Part shown: one piece after another, positions 63,329-64,000 of the stretch | Layout: every line of letters starts with the position of its first letter | Position numbering within the stretch: the first letter of the stretch is position 1 | From: Streptomyces gardneri | Lineage (GTDB): Bacteria; Actinomycetota; Actinomycetes; Streptomycetales; Streptomycetaceae | Length of the DNA: 64,000 bases | NCBI RefSeq assembly: GCF_006539185.1 | Contig: NZ_BJMN01000022.1 | Coordinates: 1-64,000, forward strand | Direction: 5' to 3' | Made by a program: the position numbers and the translations under genes | Notes under the pieces: generated by a model | The model's input: only the letters and a program-made list of their open reading frames with translations | Databases searched by the model: none | Told to the model about the DNA's origin: nothing

Positions 63329-64000
63329 TTACGTCGCGGACGGGCGTTCCAGCTCGTGGCGGAGGTCCTCCAGCTCGGTGCCGCCGGCCATCTGGCGGGT
63401 CAACTCGTCGAGCGTGACGGAGTCCTTGGTGTGGCTGCCGGCCATCACGCCCCGCTTGAGCAGGACGAACCGGTCGCCGACGAGGTAGGCGTGGTGGGGG
63501 TTGTGGGTGATGAGGACCACGCCGAGGCCCTCGTCACGCGCGGCGGCCACGTACTTCAGGACGACCCCGGACTGCTTGACGCCGAGCGCGGCGGTCGGCT
63601 CGTCGAGGACGAGGACCTTGGCTCCGAAGTGGACGGCGCGGGCGATGGCCACGCACTGGCGCTCGCCGCCGGAGAGGGTGCCGATGGGCTGGTCGACGTC
63701 GCGCAGGTCGATGCCCATGCGGAGCAGCGCCTCGCGGGTGGTGGTCCGCATGAGGTCGACGTCGAGCCGCTTGAAGGGGCCTGAGCCCTTGGTGGGCTCG
63801 GAGCCGAGGAAGAAGTTCCGCCAGACGGGCATGAGGGGGACGACGGCGAGGTCCTGGTAGACGGTGGCGATGCCCCGGTCGAGGGCGTCGCGCGGGTTGG
63901 CGAGGGTGACCTCCTCGCCCTCGATGCGGAAGGTGCCGGCGTCGTGCCGGTGGAGCCCCGCGACGATCTTGATGAGGGTGGACTTGCCGGCTCCGTTGTC
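63329..64000 (-). CDS. Sugar ABC transporter ATP-binding protein (partial, runs off right edge)
   Basis: The C-terminal 223 codons of an ATPase whose start lies beyond 64000. The first visible residues are DNGAGKSTLIKIVAG (Walker A), then YQDLAVVPLMPVWRN (Q-loop), GTLSGGERQCVAIARAV (signature), VLVLDEPTAALGVKQS (Walker B) and VVLITHNPHHAYLVGD (H-loop). It resembles single-domain RbsA/MglA-like ATPases of CUT2-type sugar or myo-inositol importers found in Streptomyces; the second ATPase domain of RbsA is absent. Same strand as the ROK kinase. Confidence 0.88.
   Translation of the reverse strand, partial: DNGAGKSTLIKIVAGLHRHDAGTFRIEGEEVTLANPRDALDRGIATVYQDLAVVPLMPVWRNFFLGSEPTKGSGPFKRLDVDLMRTTTREALLRMGIDLRDVDQPIGTLSGGERQCVAIARAVHFGAKVLVLDEPTAALGVKQSGVVLKYVAAARDEGLGVVLITHNPHHAYLVGDRFVLLKRGVMAGSHTKDSVTLDELTRQMAGGTELEDLRHELERPSAT

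Overview
The window is very GC-rich, has many GTG starts and dense 4-base stop/start overlaps, and carries mycothiol-era actinobacterial families such as F420-dependent oxidoreductases, an Ada-AlkA fusion, BCCT and PcaL fusions. All of this points to a Streptomyces chromosome (inference from composition and gene families; no rRNA or tRNA gene is present to confirm it). Nearly every gene has a long spurious antisense ORF because of the GC bias; these were left out.

Layout. 0.2-11.6 kb is ordinary chromosome: glycerate kinase, a BCCT transporter / ADP-ribosylglycohydrolase / NUDIX operon followed by a sirtuin, an Ada-AlkA + Ogt alkylation-repair operon, a metallophosphoesterase, a YciO-type protein, an FAD oxidoreductase and an inositol-monophosphatase-like enzyme. 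11.7-18.5 kb is a gene graveyard: a relaxase with three frameshifts, a 5'-truncated TPR regulator, a fumarylacetoacetate-hydrolase gene with its middle deleted, a 5'-truncated WXG/T7SS-like protein with a lipoprotein, a 5'-truncated TetR gene, and an intact lipoate-protein ligase followed by a second, diverged copy of its own 3' end. This looks like the scar of a decayed integrative element. 18.5-24.2 kb holds a secreted trypsin-like protease and three hydrolases; 24.4-28.9 kb a reductive-pyrimidine/beta-alanine catabolic operon with an F420-type LLM oxidoreductase; 29-49 kb mixed housekeeping and regulatory genes, including a divergent, probably leaderless XRE/methionine-aminopeptidase pair, gamma-glutamyltransferase, a P450, a polar amino-acid ABC importer, exonuclease III and a PcaDC fusion.

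47.6-61.4 kb is the main discovery. A divergent MFS exporter is followed by six tightly coupled genes: a PKS-NRPS with order ACP-KS-AT-AT-ACP-C, an A-PCP protein, a stand-alone ketosynthase with Cys-Asn-His instead of Cys-His-His, a P450, an MbtH-like protein and a formyltransferase. The first five match in order and architecture the SalA-SalE core that makes the gamma-lactam-beta-lactone warhead of salinosporamide. The added formyltransferase, and the absence here of the chloroethylmalonyl and cyclohexenylalanine genes, fit a formyl-started product of the lactacystin/omuralide type: formyl starter plus methylmalonyl extender, amide to a beta-hydroxylated leucine-like residue, then ketosynthase-catalysed aldol and beta-lactone closure that also releases the product, which would explain the lack of a thioesterase. 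I recall, but cannot check here, that the lactacystin genes have been reported as lctA-F with this gene set, so the symbols are used on that understanding. A strong hairpin closes the operon.

61.5-64 kb returns to chromosome: a membrane protein with a variable HQS repeat, a ROK-family kinase and a sugar ABC ATPase that runs off the right edge.
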